In this document: one piece after another, positions 37,801-48,513 of the stretch
How positions within the stretch are numbered: position 1 is the first letter of the stretch
Layout: every line of letters starts with the position of its first letter
From: CAMDHY01 sp046156265
Lineage (GTDB): Bacteria > Pseudomonadota > Alphaproteobacteria > Rhizobiales > Segnochrobactraceae
Assembly: GCF_046156265.1 (NCBI RefSeq)
Contig: NZ_JAWDIR010000011.1
Coordinates: 1,178,001 to 1,242,000 of the forward strand
Length of the DNA: 64,000 nucleotides
Reading direction: 5' to 3'
The notes under the pieces: generated by a model
Seen by the model: only the letters and a program-made list of their open reading frames with translations
The model's database searches: none
What the model was told of the DNA's origin: nothing
Program-made: the position numbers and the translations under genes

Positions 37801-40418
37801 CGGGTCGCGTCGTCGTGTTGCGGGCCGACCTGATCCCGGCCGAGACGCGCAGTCTGCTCGCCGCCGTGGCGCGGGTGGTGCTCGTCGCCCAGCGCGGCAG
37901 CCTCGTCGACCAGATCAACCGCGTCGCCGCGATCAGCGGACCGGCGAAGAGCGTCGTCACCAAGCGCCCCCGAGACGACGGGCCGATCCCGCCGACGCCG
38001 ATGCCCGTCCTGGAGTTCTTCAACGGCCTCGGCGGCTTTGCCGATGCCGGCCGTGAGTACGTGACGATCCTCGGCCCCGGGCAGTCGACGCCGGCACCCT
38101 GGATCAACGTGATCGCAAATCCTGCCTTCGGCTTTCAGGTGGCGACCGAGGGCAGCGGCTATACGTGGTCTGTCAACAGCCGGGAGAACCAGCTGACGCC
38201 GTGGTCGAACGATCCCGTCGCCGACCGTTCCGGCGAGGTCATCTACCTGCACGACGACGAAACCGGCGACCTGTGGTGTCCCACCGCGCTTCCGATCCGT
38301 GACGAGCGGGGGACCTATGTCGCCCGGCACGGGCGCGGCTACAGCCGCTTCGAGCACACTCGGCACGGCATCGCGGCCAACCTCCTGCAGTTCGTGCCGC
38401 TCGACGCACCTGTGAAGATCTCGCGGCTGACGCTCCGAAACCAGTCGGCGCGGCCCAGACGCATCTCGGTGACGTCCTATGTCGAATGGGTGCTCGGCGC
38501 CTCGCGCTCGGCGACGCTGCCGTTCGTCACGACCGAAATGGACGCCGCCACCGGCGCTATGTTCGCGCGCAATCCGTGGAGCGCCGCCTTCGGTTCGCGC
38601 GTCGCCTTCGTCGACCTCGGGGGGCGGCAGGAGGACTGGACGGGCGATCGCCGCGCCTTCGTCGGCCGCAACGGCACACTCGCGGCGCCGGCTGCACTCT
38701 CGGGCGGCGCGCGCCTCTCCGGCGCCGTCGGCGCGGGCCTCGATCCCTGTGGCGCACTGCGCACCACGGTGGAGATTCCCGCCCATGGCCGTGCCGAGAT
38801 CATCGTTGTGCTCGGCGAGGCCGCCGACGCCGACGAGGCCCGCAGCCTGATCGCGCGCTACCGGACGGCCAGTCTCGATGGTGTACTCGCGGAGATTGGC
38901 CGCCACTGGGACGACGTCCTCGGCGCGGTGCAGGTGAAGACGCCGGACCGGCCGATGGACATCATGCTGAACGGCTGGCTGCTCTACCAGACGATCGCCT
39001 GCCGCGTCTGGGCGCGCTCGGCCTTCTACCAGGCGAGCGGCGCCTACGGCTTCCGCGACCAGCTGCAGGACGGGATGGCGATCGTCGGCACGCGCCCCGC
39101 GATGGCGCGCGCCCACCTGCTGCGTGCCGCCGGCCGCCAGTTCGTCGAGGGCGACGTGCAGCACTGGTGGCTGCCGCATTCCGGACAGGGGGTGCGCACG
39201 CGCATCTCGGACGATCGCGCCTGGCTCGCGTTCACCGTCGCCCACCACGTCGTCGCTACCGGTGACGCCAGCGTTCTAGACGAGACCTTACCCTTCCTCG
39301 AAGGCCAGCAGCTCGAGGCCGGTGAGCACGACGCCTTCTTCCTGCCGACCATCGCGGACGAGACCGCCTCGCTCTACGAGCACTGCGCCCGCGCCCTCGA
39401 CCACAGCCTCGCGGTCGGCGCGCACGGCCTGCCTTTGATCGGCACCGGCGACTGGAACGACGGCATGAATCGCGTCGGCGAGGCCGGCCGCGGCGAAAGC
39501 GTCTGGCTCGGCTGGTTCCTGCACGCGGCGCTGGAGGCGTTCGCGCCCTTCGCCGAGGCCCGCGGCGAGCCGGAGCGCGCCGCCGTCTGGCGCTCCCACA
39601 TGGTCGCCTTGCGCACCGCCATCGAGCGGGAGGCTTGGGATGGCGACTGGTACCGGCGCGGCTTCTTCGACGACGGCACGCCGCTCGGCTCGGCGGCGAG
39701 CGAAGAGTGCCGCATCGACTCGATCGCGCAGTCGTGGGCGGTCCTGTCGGGCGCCGCCGACCCGGACCGGGCCACCCTCGCGATCGCCTCGCTCGACCGC
39801 GAGTTGATCCGCCACCGGGACGGACTGGCGCTCCTGTTCACGCCGCCCTTCGACAAGACGGCGCTCGATCCCGGCTACATCAAGGGCTACCCGCCCGGCG
39901 TGCGCGAGAACGGCGGGCAGTACACCCACGCCGCCACCTGGTCGGTGATGGCGTTCGCCGCACTGGGCGACGGTGATCGGGCGGCCGGGCTGTTCTCGCT
40001 GCTCAACCCGATCAACCACGCCCGCCGGCGGGCGGACGTCCTGCGCTACAAGGTCGAGCCCTACGTCGTCGCCGCCGACGTCTATTCCGCCGGCCCTCAC
40101 GTCGGACGCGGCGGCTGGACCTGGTACACCGGCTCTGCGGGCTGGATGCAACGGGCGGGTGTCGAGGCGATCCTCGGTCTGCGCATCGAGGGCGACGTGC
40201 TCCACCTCGACCCGTGTATTCCCAAGACCTGGCCGGGCTTCGAGATGTGGGTCCGGCATGGCACCGCGCGCTACCGGATCGTCGTCGAGAACCCGGATGC
40301 GACCGGCCGCGGCGTCCGAAGCGCCTCGCTCGACGGCAAGCCGGTCGAAGTGCGGCCCTTGCGTGTGGGCCTCGTCAAGGATGGAGGGGCCCACGACATC
40401 CACGTGGCGCTCGGTTGA
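31872..40418 (+). CDS. ndvB: Cyclic beta-1,2-glucan synthase
   Basis: This 2848-residue inner-membrane enzyme matches the NdvB/ChvB/Cgs family in size (about 2830) and layout. It builds cyclic beta-1,2-glucans from UDP-glucose, which are exported to the periplasm for osmotic balance and host interaction. The glycosyltransferase part has the DxD motif VTLDSDTRLP near residue 624 and HHRWARGDWQLLPW near 774. Hydrophobic helices occur near 415-455 and 830-990. The C-terminal third is a GH94-type phosphorylase-like domain (GTGDWNDGMNRVGE, GGWTWYTGSAGWM) that sets ring size. ATG 31872 (MRQLFGRSAQP) is chosen over the open frame extending to 31752. Confidence 0.95.
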   Translation: MRQLFGRSAQPPWSNDEAIREELFSAERLEEHARSLARAQPVLLQSDEGRPLAGRLADNGVVLLSAYRTIVQAVDEGRAITPAAEWLIDNYHLVERQVREIRSDLPPGYYRELPKLAAGPFVGYPRVFGIAWAFVAHTDSRYDGDMLLRYMRAYQEVQPLTIGELWALSITLRIVLVENLRRLAQQIVDNRAARQLADLLADRLLGVGGHVAEPVSVVFADHETGTLSEPFAVQLLHRLRDQDPRITPALTWLDRRLDEQGATADSAVRDVHRRQGASNVSVRNIITSIRMIAEVDWTLHFEDISLVDAELASGSAFGEMDFPTRNLYRSAIEDLARGSGHTELEIARAAVAAGQEHRGDGEAPADPRRSDPGYHLIAGGYDAFAKSMGYRRPLRRWPVGLNRAFGISGYVAASGFLAAILLAIPVIALVSAGTSVGLLVLLAVLGAVPAIDAAVALANRFVAFGFGAKPLPALELRDGIPATMRTLVAVPTMLTTQAAIDEQIERLEVHYLASPEGDLHFALLSDFTDAATEHVEGDEALLAAAAAGIARLNRRHGPAEGGARFLIFHRRRVWSESEGRWIGWERKRGKLHELNRLLRGSGPTTFVDIDGAAPSPPAGIRYVVTLDSDTRLPRDTVRRLIGKMAHPLNRPRFDAPAGRVVEGYAVLQPRVTPSLPVGREGSLFQRIFSSISGIDPYAAAVSDVYQDLFGEGSYAGKGIYDVDAFEASLAGRVPDGALLSHDLFEGAFARAGLASDVEVVEEFPARYDVGAMRHHRWARGDWQLLPWILGCGPQTPGADGARGDVPRIGRWKMLDNLRRTVSAPAAVAALLAGLLLPLGAAVVWTVFVLATIVLPTLIPLVAAIVPRRSGITISSHTRAFSSDLTLALSLSALIIIFLAHQAWLMGDAILRTLWRLFVSRRHLLEWIPAAQVASGPGLGLAGTYRRMAGALVIAAATVLVAWVSGQGTWVLAVPLAALWALSPAVAVWVSRAPHAAGQVAVSDAEARALRLTARRTWRFFETFVTAEDRFLPPDNFQEDPAPVIAHRTSPTNIGLYLLSVVSANDFGWIGRADAAERLERTLGTIAEMEHFRGHLYNWYDTRDLRPLDPRYVSSVDSGNLAGHLIALANALRQWRTDAAPTTALAGIVDALELTRLQAIALKDGRRTQTVTLPQFEAALAALVSAVAAVPDRDADLVASRLAALSGEAETVVDIANALAIERGDDSGADMLFWARAVLASIESQRRDIAMPAVEGSAFEARLADLEATARAMALATEFGFLLDPDRHLLSIGYLVPEAMLDANCYDLLASEARLASFLAIAKGDVPARHWFRLGRSVTPASHGAALVSWSGSMFEYLMPSLVMRAPAGSLLEQTSRLIVRRQIDYAASLKLPWGISESAYNARDIEYTYQYSNFGVPGLGLKRGLGENRVIAPYASALGAMVDPRAAVANFGRLSDAGACGRHGFYEALDYTPGRVPDGEGVAIVRSFMAHHQGMSIVAIADAIFGGRMRSRFHSEPAIQATELLLQERPPRDVSVAQPWEVETTAVARIHEPEASGERRFMHATQPTPATLLLSNGRYTSLVTAAGSGFSRWGDLAITRWREDATCDDFGSYVFLRDVRSGDVWSAGAQPIGVEPDSYSVVFNEDRAVYARHDGTLTTTMEVIVSSEDDAEVRRISITNAGSRVREVEVTSYAELVLAPQSSDVAHPAFSKLFVETEYLPAVGAVLATRRRRAPSEPEVWAAHLSVVDGQVVGRPEIETDRARFLGRGNGVRTPIAVIDGRPLSNTVGTVLDPIFAMRRRVRVARGATVRVDFWTVVASTRAAVLDLVDQHRDTTAFGRAGTLAWTQAQVQLHHLGIDAGEAGLFQTLAGHVVYAAPAMRPSSDTILRGAGAQSGLWGQGLSGDLPIVLVRISDMDGLSFVRQLLQAHEYFRMKQLAVDLVILNERASSYVQDLQVALEGAVRTSQSRPRTSGGPPGRVVVLRADLIPAETRSLLAAVARVVLVAQRGSLVDQINRVAAISGPAKSVVTKRPRDDGPIPPTPMPVLEFFNGLGGFADAGREYVTILGPGQSTPAPWINVIANPAFGFQVATEGSGYTWSVNSRENQLTPWSNDPVADRSGEVIYLHDDETGDLWCPTALPIRDERGTYVARHGRGYSRFEHTRHGIAANLLQFVPLDAPVKISRLTLRNQSARPRRISVTSYVEWVLGASRSATLPFVTTEMDAATGAMFARNPWSAAFGSRVAFVDLGGRQEDWTGDRRAFVGRNGTLAAPAALSGGARLSGAVGAGLDPCGALRTTVEIPAHGRAEIIVVLGEAADADEARSLIARYRTASLDGVLAEIGRHWDDVLGAVQVKTPDRPMDIMLNGWLLYQTIACRVWARSAFYQASGAYGFRDQLQDGMAIVGTRPAMARAHLLRAAGRQFVEGDVQHWWLPHSGQGVRTRISDDRAWLAFTVAHHVVATGDASVLDETLPFLEGQQLEAGEHDAFFLPTIADETASLYEHCARALDHSLAVGAHGLPLIGTGDWNDGMNRVGEAGRGESVWLGWFLHAALEAFAPFAEARGEPERAAVWRSHMVALRTAIEREAWDGDWYRRGFFDDGTPLGSAASEECRIDSIAQSWAVLSGAADPDRATLAIASLDRELIRHRDGLALLFTPPFDKTALDPGYIKGYPPGVRENGGQYTHAATWSVMAFAALGDGDRAAGLFSLLNPINHARRRADVLRYKVEPYVVAADVYSAGPHVGRGGWTWYTGSAGWMQRAGVEAILGLRIEGDVLHLDPCIPKTWPGFEMWVRHGTARYRIVVENPDATGRGVRSASLDGKPVEVRPLRVGLVKDGGAHDIHVALG

Positions 40419-40609
40419 AGCTCCAAGCCGGCCACAGGCGGTGTTCAAGACGATGCTACTGGAAGGGGTCGATCCGCTGCCATGGCAGGGGACTCACCTT
40501 CGACAATTGCACAGGTACATCGTGGAAATTGCGACTGGCTTCTCCAACTTCAAGCATCGGGCGCAGTGGGTTGTGCGTTCATTGTCATTGGCAGAAACGG
40601 CTGCCGACG
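40419..40609. other. Gap between ndvB and kdpE
   Basis: These 191 bases between two convergent genes contain no intact gene. They hold the integrase fragment listed at 40453-40599, and their base composition is lower in GC than either neighbour. Confidence 0.6.
40453..40599 (+). pseudogene. Degraded fragment of a tyrosine integrase
   Basis: One plus-strand frame reads MLLEGVDPL and then, after a deletion, RYIVEIATGFSNFKHRAQW. This matches the intact integrase at 56534-57769, which has LRAAGLDPL and AYVAEIEAGFSNPKHRAQW in the same order. Over the last 15 codons (40525-40569 against 56885-56929) I count 34 of 45 identical bases. Only part of the N-terminal half survives. The fragment lies exactly between the glucan synthase gene and the kdp locus. 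Confidence 0.7.
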
Positions 40610-41305
40610 TCAGCGCTCCGTCGCCGCCTCAAGCCTGTATCCGACACCAGACTCCGTTCTGATGTGTTCGGCATCGCCGCCTCCCAGTTTCTGGCGTAGC
40701 TGGCGGATATAGACACGCAGATACTGTGTGTCGTTGGCATGGGCAGGTCCCCAGACGGCGGTGAGGATCTGGCGATGCGTCAGCACCATCCCGACGTGGC
40801 GGGCGAGCAGCGCCAAGAGATCGAACTCACGGGCCGTCAGGTGCACCTCGGCGCCAGCCTTGGTGACGCGATGACGGGCGATGTCGATCTCGATGTCACC
40901 TGCCTGGACCACAGCAGGCTCGCCGCGCCGCTGTCGGCGATGGCGCAGCGCCGCGCGCAGGCGCGCCATCAGTTCACCGACGCCGAAGGGCTTGTTGACG
41001 AAGTCGTCGGCGCCGAGGTCGAGGGCCTCGATCTTCTCGGCTTCGCGGTCGCGGGCCGACAGCACGACGATCGGCACGTCGGAGAAGGCGCGGGCGCGCC
41101 GGATCACCTCCTTGCCGTCCATGTCCGGCAGGCCGAGGTCGAGGACGACGATGTCGGGTGCGCGGGCAGCGATCGCCCGGAGCGCCGCGGCGCCGGTCTC
41201 GACGGACTCCACCGCATAGTCGTTGGCGGCGAGCGCGGGTGTGAGGAAGCGGTGGATCGCCGGCTCGTCGTCCACCACCAGCACCGTCGAAGTCGATCCG
41301 GTCAT
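40610..41305 (-). CDS. kdpE: Response regulator KdpE
   Basis: This 231-residue OmpR-type regulator is partner to KdpD and activates kdpFABC when potassium is scarce. The receiver domain starts TVLVVDDEPAIHRFL, with the phosphoacceptor Asp56 in VVLDLGLPD and NKPFGVGEL carrying the conserved Lys. The DNA-binding winged helix (about 130-228) shows HLTAREFDLLALLARH and LRVYIRQLRQKLG, ending ESGVGYRLEA. Its ATG overlaps the kdpD stop by four bases (ATGA). The open frame upstream of 41305 lies inside kdpD and is not used. Confidence 0.96.
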   Translation of the reverse strand: MTGSTSTVLVVDDEPAIHRFLTPALAANDYAVESVETGAAALRAIAARAPDIVVLDLGLPDMDGKEVIRRARAFSDVPIVVLSARDREAEKIEALDLGADDFVNKPFGVGELMARLRAALRHRRQRRGEPAVVQAGDIEIDIARHRVTKAGAEVHLTAREFDLLALLARHVGMVLTHRQILTAVWGPAHANDTQYLRVYIRQLRQKLGGGDAEHIRTESGVGYRLEAATER

Positions 41306-43977
41306 CGCGCGGATTCCGGCAACGGCAGCCGCAGGGTGATGCGCGCTCCGCGCGCCCCGTCCACCGGACTCTCTGCCCCGACGCTTCCCCCGTGTGCTCC
41401 GAGGATCCCCTTGGCGATGGCGAGACCGAGCCCGGAGCCGTGACCGCCGTCGCCGGCGTGCCACTCGGCGCGCACGAACTTTTCGAACACGTGCGGGAGT
41501 ACGTCGGGGGCAATGCCGGGGCCGTCGTCGGTGACCCTCACCACAGCCATATCATCCTCGACGCTTAGCGCCACGACGATGTGGGCCTCGGCGCCCGCGT
41601 ACTTGACGGCGTTGCCGACGACGTTCGCGACGGCCTGCTCGACGAGGCTCGGGTCGGCGCGCACGAGCGGCAGCGACGGCTCCACCGTCACCGCGATCGG
41701 CTGGCGGGCGCCGCGCCGGCGCGCCTGTTCGGCGACGCGGCCGGCAATCTCGCCGAGGTCCGTCCAGTCCCGTCGGAGCTCGAGGCCGCCGGCCTCCAGA
41801 CGCGTCATCGACAGGAGGTTGCGGACCATCGCGTCGAGGTGTTCCGCCTCCTCCTTCACCTGCGCGAGCAGGTCTCGCCGTGCCGGCTCGTCCATGCGGG
41901 ATCCGTAGTCGATGAGGCTGGTCGCGGCGCCGAGGATGGAGGCGAGCGGCGTGCGGAAGTCATGGCTGATCGAGGCGAGCAGGATGTTGCGCACGCGTTC
42001 CGTTTCCGCTGCTGTCCGGGTGGCGGTGATCTCGCGCGACAGCATGGCACGATCGAGCGCCACCGCCGCTTGGTCGATCAGTGTGTCGAGCAGCGCCCTC
42101 CGCTCACCGTCGAGGGGCACACCGTCCGCCGCCGCGGCCACGCCGACGACACCGAGGCGGCGGCCGGAGGCGGTCAGCGGCAGGAACAGCCACGGCGCGC
42201 TCGGCAGCGTGCCGGTGTCCGCGCCGGCCGTCTCGCCGCGCTCGTAGGACCAGCGCGCGGCGATCTGGGAGGCGGTGTCGAGAGTGTCCTCCGGCGGCCA
42301 GGCGGCGACGATGGCAAGTTCGCCCTCACGGGCGAGGAGCAGCACGATGCCCCGGCCCATCACCGCCTGCATCGCCGTGGCGGCCGCCTCAGCGACGCCG
42401 GCCTCGTCGGCGAGCGCGGAGAGCTTGCGGGTGAACTCGTAGAGCCGGCGCGTCGCCCGGACGCGCTGCACGGCGGCCGTCGCCTGCTCGCGGGCGACGC
42501 CGGCGATGGCCGAGATCGAGACGGCGATGACGAGGAAGATCGTCAGCGCCAGGAGCTCGTGCGGTTGCGCGACGGTGAAGGTGTGGAACGGGCTCGTGAA
42601 GAAGAAATTGTAGGCGAGGAACGACAGCACCGAGGCGAACACCGCCGGCCAGACGCCGAACAGGATCGCCGGCACGACGACGGCGAGCAGGAACAGCATG
42701 GACACGTTCGGCAGCGCCACCACCGTCGCCAGCCCCTGGCCGATCACAGCGGCGACGGCGACCCCGGCGGCGGCGACGACGTAGCCCCGGAGGGGGCGGA
42801 TCGGAGGCAGCAGGCGGTGCCACGCCAGGCGGCGCACGCTCTCGGTGCCGGTTGTGACGACCTGCACGGCGATGCCGTCGGCGCGGCGGACGAGGGCATC
42901 CGACAGCGGCCGCCGTCCGAACGGCGCGAACCGGTTCGGGCGGGCGCGCCCGACGACGATCTGCGTGATGTTCTCGAAGCGGGCGAAGTTCAGGATCTCC
43001 GTCGGCAGGTCCGTGCCGACGAGGGCGCGCGTTTCGGCACCGAGGCTCTCGGCGAGGCGGAGCGCGGCGTCGAGGCGCGAGCGGTCGGCATCGTCGATGC
43101 GGGCGCTCGGGCGCTCGACGGTGACGGCGAACCAGGGGGCGCCGAGCAGGTCGGCGATCCGCTTGGCATGACGGATCAGGCCTTGGGCGGCCTCGTCCGG
43201 CCCGATGCAGACGAGGATGCGTTCGCCCGCCGCCCATGGGCCACCGATGGCGGCGCCCTGCATCTGCTCGATGAGATCGCGGTCGACCGTGGAGGCGACG
43301 CGGCGGAGCGCCAGTTCCCGCAGCGCCGTGAGGTTCGAGGGCTTGAAGAAGTTCTGCACGGCGCGTGCCGCCGTGTCGGCGACGTAGACCTTGCCGTCGG
43401 CGAGGCGCTGCAGGAGTTCGTCCGGCGGCAGGTCGACGAGCACGATGTCGTCGGCCTCATGCAGCGCCGTATCGGGCACCGTCTCGCGCACCTGCACGCC
43501 GGTGATGCGCTGCACGACGTCGTTCAGGCTCTCGAGGTGCTGGACGTTCAGTGTCGTCCAGACGTCGATGCCGGCGGCGAGCAGGTCCTGCACGTCCTGC
43601 CAGCGCTTCGGGTGACGGCTGCCGGGCACGTTCGAGTGGGCGTACTCGTCGACGATCAGCAGCCCCGGCCGGCGGGCGAGCGCTCCCTCGAGGTCGAACT
43701 CGGCGACGAGGCGGCCGCGGTAGGCGACCATCTTGCGCGGCAGCACCTCGAGGCTGTCGAGCAGCGCCTCGGTTTCCCGTCGCCCGTGCGTCTCCACCAG
43801 TCCGACGACGACATCGCGGCCGCCCTGGCGGGCGCCCTGCGCCGCCTGCAACATGGCGAAGGTCTTGCCGACCCCCGGTGCCGCCCCGAGGAATACCCGC
43901 AGCTTGCCGCTCCCCTCGCGGCCGGCGAGGGAAAGCAGGGCGTCGGGCGAGGCGCGGGTCGGGTCGAGGGGGGCCAT
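41302..43977 (-). CDS. kdpD: Potassium sensor histidine kinase KdpD
   Basis: This 891-residue kinase senses potassium limitation and phosphorylates KdpE. Its N-terminal KdpD domain (about 20-230) has the P-loop FLGAAPGVGKTFAMLQA; a universal-stress-protein-like domain follows (about 245-370, ILVCIGPDEAAQGLIRHAKR). Four hydrophobic segments occur at about 395-500, then a GAF-like region, then the kinase core with the phosphoacceptor His672 in ISHDFRTPLASILGA and the ATP site VTDDGPGIAPDV and GHGSGLGLAIAKGILGAHGG. Length matches E. coli KdpD (894). It lies 27 bases after kdpC. Confidence 0.96.
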   Translation of the reverse strand: MAPLDPTRASPDALLSLAGREGSGKLRVFLGAAPGVGKTFAMLQAAQGARQGGRDVVVGLVETHGRRETEALLDSLEVLPRKMVAYRGRLVAEFDLEGALARRPGLLIVDEYAHSNVPGSRHPKRWQDVQDLLAAGIDVWTTLNVQHLESLNDVVQRITGVQVRETVPDTALHEADDIVLVDLPPDELLQRLADGKVYVADTAARAVQNFFKPSNLTALRELALRRVASTVDRDLIEQMQGAAIGGPWAAGERILVCIGPDEAAQGLIRHAKRIADLLGAPWFAVTVERPSARIDDADRSRLDAALRLAESLGAETRALVGTDLPTEILNFARFENITQIVVGRARPNRFAPFGRRPLSDALVRRADGIAVQVVTTGTESVRRLAWHRLLPPIRPLRGYVVAAAGVAVAAVIGQGLATVVALPNVSMLFLLAVVVPAILFGVWPAVFASVLSFLAYNFFFTSPFHTFTVAQPHELLALTIFLVIAVSISAIAGVAREQATAAVQRVRATRRLYEFTRKLSALADEAGVAEAAATAMQAVMGRGIVLLLAREGELAIVAAWPPEDTLDTASQIAARWSYERGETAGADTGTLPSAPWLFLPLTASGRRLGVVGVAAAADGVPLDGERRALLDTLIDQAAVALDRAMLSREITATRTAAETERVRNILLASISHDFRTPLASILGAATSLIDYGSRMDEPARRDLLAQVKEEAEHLDAMVRNLLSMTRLEAGGLELRRDWTDLGEIAGRVAEQARRRGARQPIAVTVEPSLPLVRADPSLVEQAVANVVGNAVKYAGAEAHIVVALSVEDDMAVVRVTDDGPGIAPDVLPHVFEKFVRAEWHAGDGGHGSGLGLAIAKGILGAHGGSVGAESPVDGARGARITLRLPLPESAR

Positions 43978-44004
43978 GGCGGCTGACGGTTCGCGGCGAA
44001 GAGA

Positions 44005-44577
44005 TCAGGGCCGCAGGCTATCGAGTTCGAGGTTGAGGCGCAGCACGTTCACGCGCGGCTCGCCGAGAAGGCCGAACGTCCGTCCCTCGACGCTGCGGTC
44101 GACCAGCGCGCGCACGTCCGCTTCCGGCAGGCCACGGGCGGCGGCGACCCGCGGCACCTGGGCGAGCGCCGCCGCCGGCGACAGGTCCGGATCGAGTCCG
44201 CTGCCCGATGTGGTCACAAGGTCTGCCGGCAGGGGACCTTCGACGCCCTCCGCGCGCAGCCGCGCCACGTCGGTGGCGATGCGGTCGGCGAGCCTGGCGC
44301 TTGTCGGGCCGAGGTTCGAGCCCGACGAGGCGAGGCCGTCGTAGCCGGCGCCCGCCGCCGACGGCCGCGGGTGGAACCAGGTCTCGCCGGCGAAGGGCTG
44401 GCCGATCAGGGCCGAGCCGACGATGCCGCCGCCGCGCTCGATCAGGCTGCCGTTTGCGGCCGTCGGGAACACCGCCTGGGCGATGCCGGTGACCGCGAGC
44501 GGGTAGAGCAGACCGGTGAGGATGGTGAAGGCGGCGAGCAGCACGATCGCCGGCCGCAGCTGGGAAACGAGGGTCAT
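44005..44577 (-). CDS. kdpC: Potassium-transporting ATPase subunit C
   Basis: This 190-residue subunit of the KdpFABC complex has one N-terminal membrane helix (residues about 8-30, AIVLLAAFTILTGLLYPLAV) and a periplasmic domain. Conserved KdpC segments are visible: FTILTGLLYPLAVTGIAQ, GSALIGQPF, FHPRPSAA, GSGLDPDLSPAAA and the C-terminal NVLRLNLELDSL. The subunit stabilises the KdpA-KdpB assembly. It lies 12 bases after kdpB and 27 before kdpD. Confidence 0.96.
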   Translation of the reverse strand: MTLVSQLRPAIVLLAAFTILTGLLYPLAVTGIAQAVFPTAANGSLIERGGGIVGSALIGQPFAGETWFHPRPSAAGAGYDGLASSGSNLGPTSARLADRIATDVARLRAEGVEGPLPADLVTTSGSGLDPDLSPAAALAQVPRVAAARGLPEADVRALVDRSVEGRTFGLLGEPRVNVLRLNLELDSLRP

Positions 44578-44589
44578 GACTTTGCTCCG

Positions 44590-46644
<2,055 letters not shown>

Positions 46645-46713
46645 GACGAAGGGAGCTCCGTTGCCGGCCCTTCGAAGGGCCAGACGCCAGAAGGAAACCG
46701 AGGTCGACGGGCC

Positions 46714-48423
46714 TCAGAAGGTCTTGCCGGCGAGCATCTGCACCTGCTCGGCGATCGGGCCGAGGGCGAGCGCCGGGAAGTACTGCAGGCCGCCGAGGAT
46801 GAGGATCACGCCGACGAGCAGGCCGACGAATAGCAGGCCGTGCGTCGGGAAAGTGCCGGTGGAGGCGGTGGCGCGCGTCTTCGCCGCCAGCGAGCCTGCG
46901 ATCGCCATCATCGGGACGATGGTGGCGAAGCGGCCGGCGAGCATGCCGAGGCCGAGCGTGGTGTTCCACCACGGCGTGTTCGCCGACAGCGAGGCGAACG
47001 CCGAGCCGTTGTTGCCGGCGGCCGACGAGTAGGCATAGAGGATCTCGCTCAGCCCGTGCGGGCCGGCGTTGCCGAGGCCGGCGAGTGCCACCGGCAGTAC
47101 GGCCGCCACCGCCGAGAAGCCGAGAATCGCCGTCGGCAGGATCAGGATGGCGAGCACCGCCATCTTCATCTCCTTCGCCTCGATCTTCTTGCCGAGATAT
47201 TCGGGCGTGCGGCCGACCATCAGGCCGGCGACGAACACCGCGACGATCGCCATCACCAGCATGCCGTAGAGCCCGGAGCCGACGCCGCCCGGCAGAATCT
47301 CGCCGAGCTGGATCAGGAACAGCGGCACAAGCCCGCCGATCGGCGTGAAGGAGCCGTGCATGGCGTTCACCGCGCCGCACGACAGGCCCGTCGTCACCGC
47401 CGCCCACAGCGCGGAGAGCGCGAGCCCGAAGCGGACCTCCTTGCCCTCCATGTTGCCGCCGGCGACATCGAGGCCGGCGCCGGCGAGCATCGGCGTGCCG
47501 GCGGCCTCGGCCCAGTAGGCGATGCCGACGCCGGCGAGGAGGATGACGCCCATCGCGACGAGAATCGCCCGGCCCTGCCGGCGGTCGCCGACGAGGCGGC
47601 CGAAGGCGAAGACGAGGGCCGTCGCCACCACCAGCATCTGCCAGGTCTGGACAAGATTGGTCAGCGCCGACGGGTTCTCGAAGGGGTGCGCGGCATTGGC
47701 GTTGAAGAAGCCGCCGCCGTTGGTGCCGAGCTGCTTGATCGCCACCTGCGAGGCGACCGGCCCGAGGCCGAGCGTCTGCTGGCCGCCCTCGATCGTCGTC
47801 ACCTCCACCGAACCCTGCAGCGTCTGCGGCATGCCGAGGGCGACGAGCGCGATCGCCGTGACGAAGGCGAGCGGCAGCAGCACGTAGAGGGTGGAGCGCG
47901 TCACGTCGACGAAGAAGTTGCCGACGCCGGCCGCCTTCGACCGCGCGAAGCCGCGCACCAGGGCGATGGCGAGCGCGAGGCCGGTCGCCGCCGACAGGAA
48001 GTTCTGCACCGTCAACCCGGCCATCTGGCTGAACAGGCTCATCGTCGCCTCGCCGGCGTAGGCCTGCCAGTTGGTGTTGGTGACGAAGCTGACGGCGGTG
48101 TTGAAGGCGAGGTCGGGCGGCACCGCGGCGTAGGCAAGGGGGTTCAGCGGCAGCACGCCCTGCAGGCGCAGGATGGCGTAGAGCAGCACGAAGCCCGCCG
48201 CGTTGAAGGCGAGCATCGACAGCGTATAGCCGAGCCAGCCCTGCTCGCGCGCCGGATCGATGCCGGCGAGGCGGTAGAGCCCGCGCTCGAGCGGGCCGAA
48301 GAGGGGGGTGAGCAACGTGCGCTCGCCGGCGTACACGCGCGCCATCAGCGCGCCGAGGGGCGCGGCGGCGACGAGCACGAGGGCGAACAGCAGCGCGATC
48401 TGCAGCCAGCCGTTCAGGGTCAT
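46714..48423 (-). CDS. kdpA: Potassium-transporting ATPase subunit A
   Basis: This 569-residue membrane subunit forms the potassium-selective channel of KdpFABC. The four pore-loop repeats are visible: SFVTNTNWQAYAGE, QLGTNGGGFFNANAAHPFENP-type segment around residue 225, GAVNAMHGSFTPIGG, and SAAGNNGSAFASL. About ten hydrophobic segments are present. The start at 48423 (MTLNGWLQIALLFALV) gives the normal length; the frame runs 9 codons further upstream. It is separated by 90 bases from kdpF. Confidence 0.97.
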   Translation of the reverse strand: MTLNGWLQIALLFALVLVAAAPLGALMARVYAGERTLLTPLFGPLERGLYRLAGIDPAREQGWLGYTLSMLAFNAAGFVLLYAILRLQGVLPLNPLAYAAVPPDLAFNTAVSFVTNTNWQAYAGEATMSLFSQMAGLTVQNFLSAATGLALAIALVRGFARSKAAGVGNFFVDVTRSTLYVLLPLAFVTAIALVALGMPQTLQGSVEVTTIEGGQQTLGLGPVASQVAIKQLGTNGGGFFNANAAHPFENPSALTNLVQTWQMLVVATALVFAFGRLVGDRRQGRAILVAMGVILLAGVGIAYWAEAAGTPMLAGAGLDVAGGNMEGKEVRFGLALSALWAAVTTGLSCGAVNAMHGSFTPIGGLVPLFLIQLGEILPGGVGSGLYGMLVMAIVAVFVAGLMVGRTPEYLGKKIEAKEMKMAVLAILILPTAILGFSAVAAVLPVALAGLGNAGPHGLSEILYAYSSAAGNNGSAFASLSANTPWWNTTLGLGMLAGRFATIVPMMAIAGSLAAKTRATASTGTFPTHGLLFVGLLVGVILILGGLQYFPALALGPIAEQVQMLAGKTF

Positions 48424-48513
48424 GGCGGGGGGCCTTCTGTGGTTTGTCAAAAAGGTTGCGTCCCCTGCGGCCGAACGGCGGGGGCGAGGTCATTCACAGT
48501 GCTGAGGCGGCTG

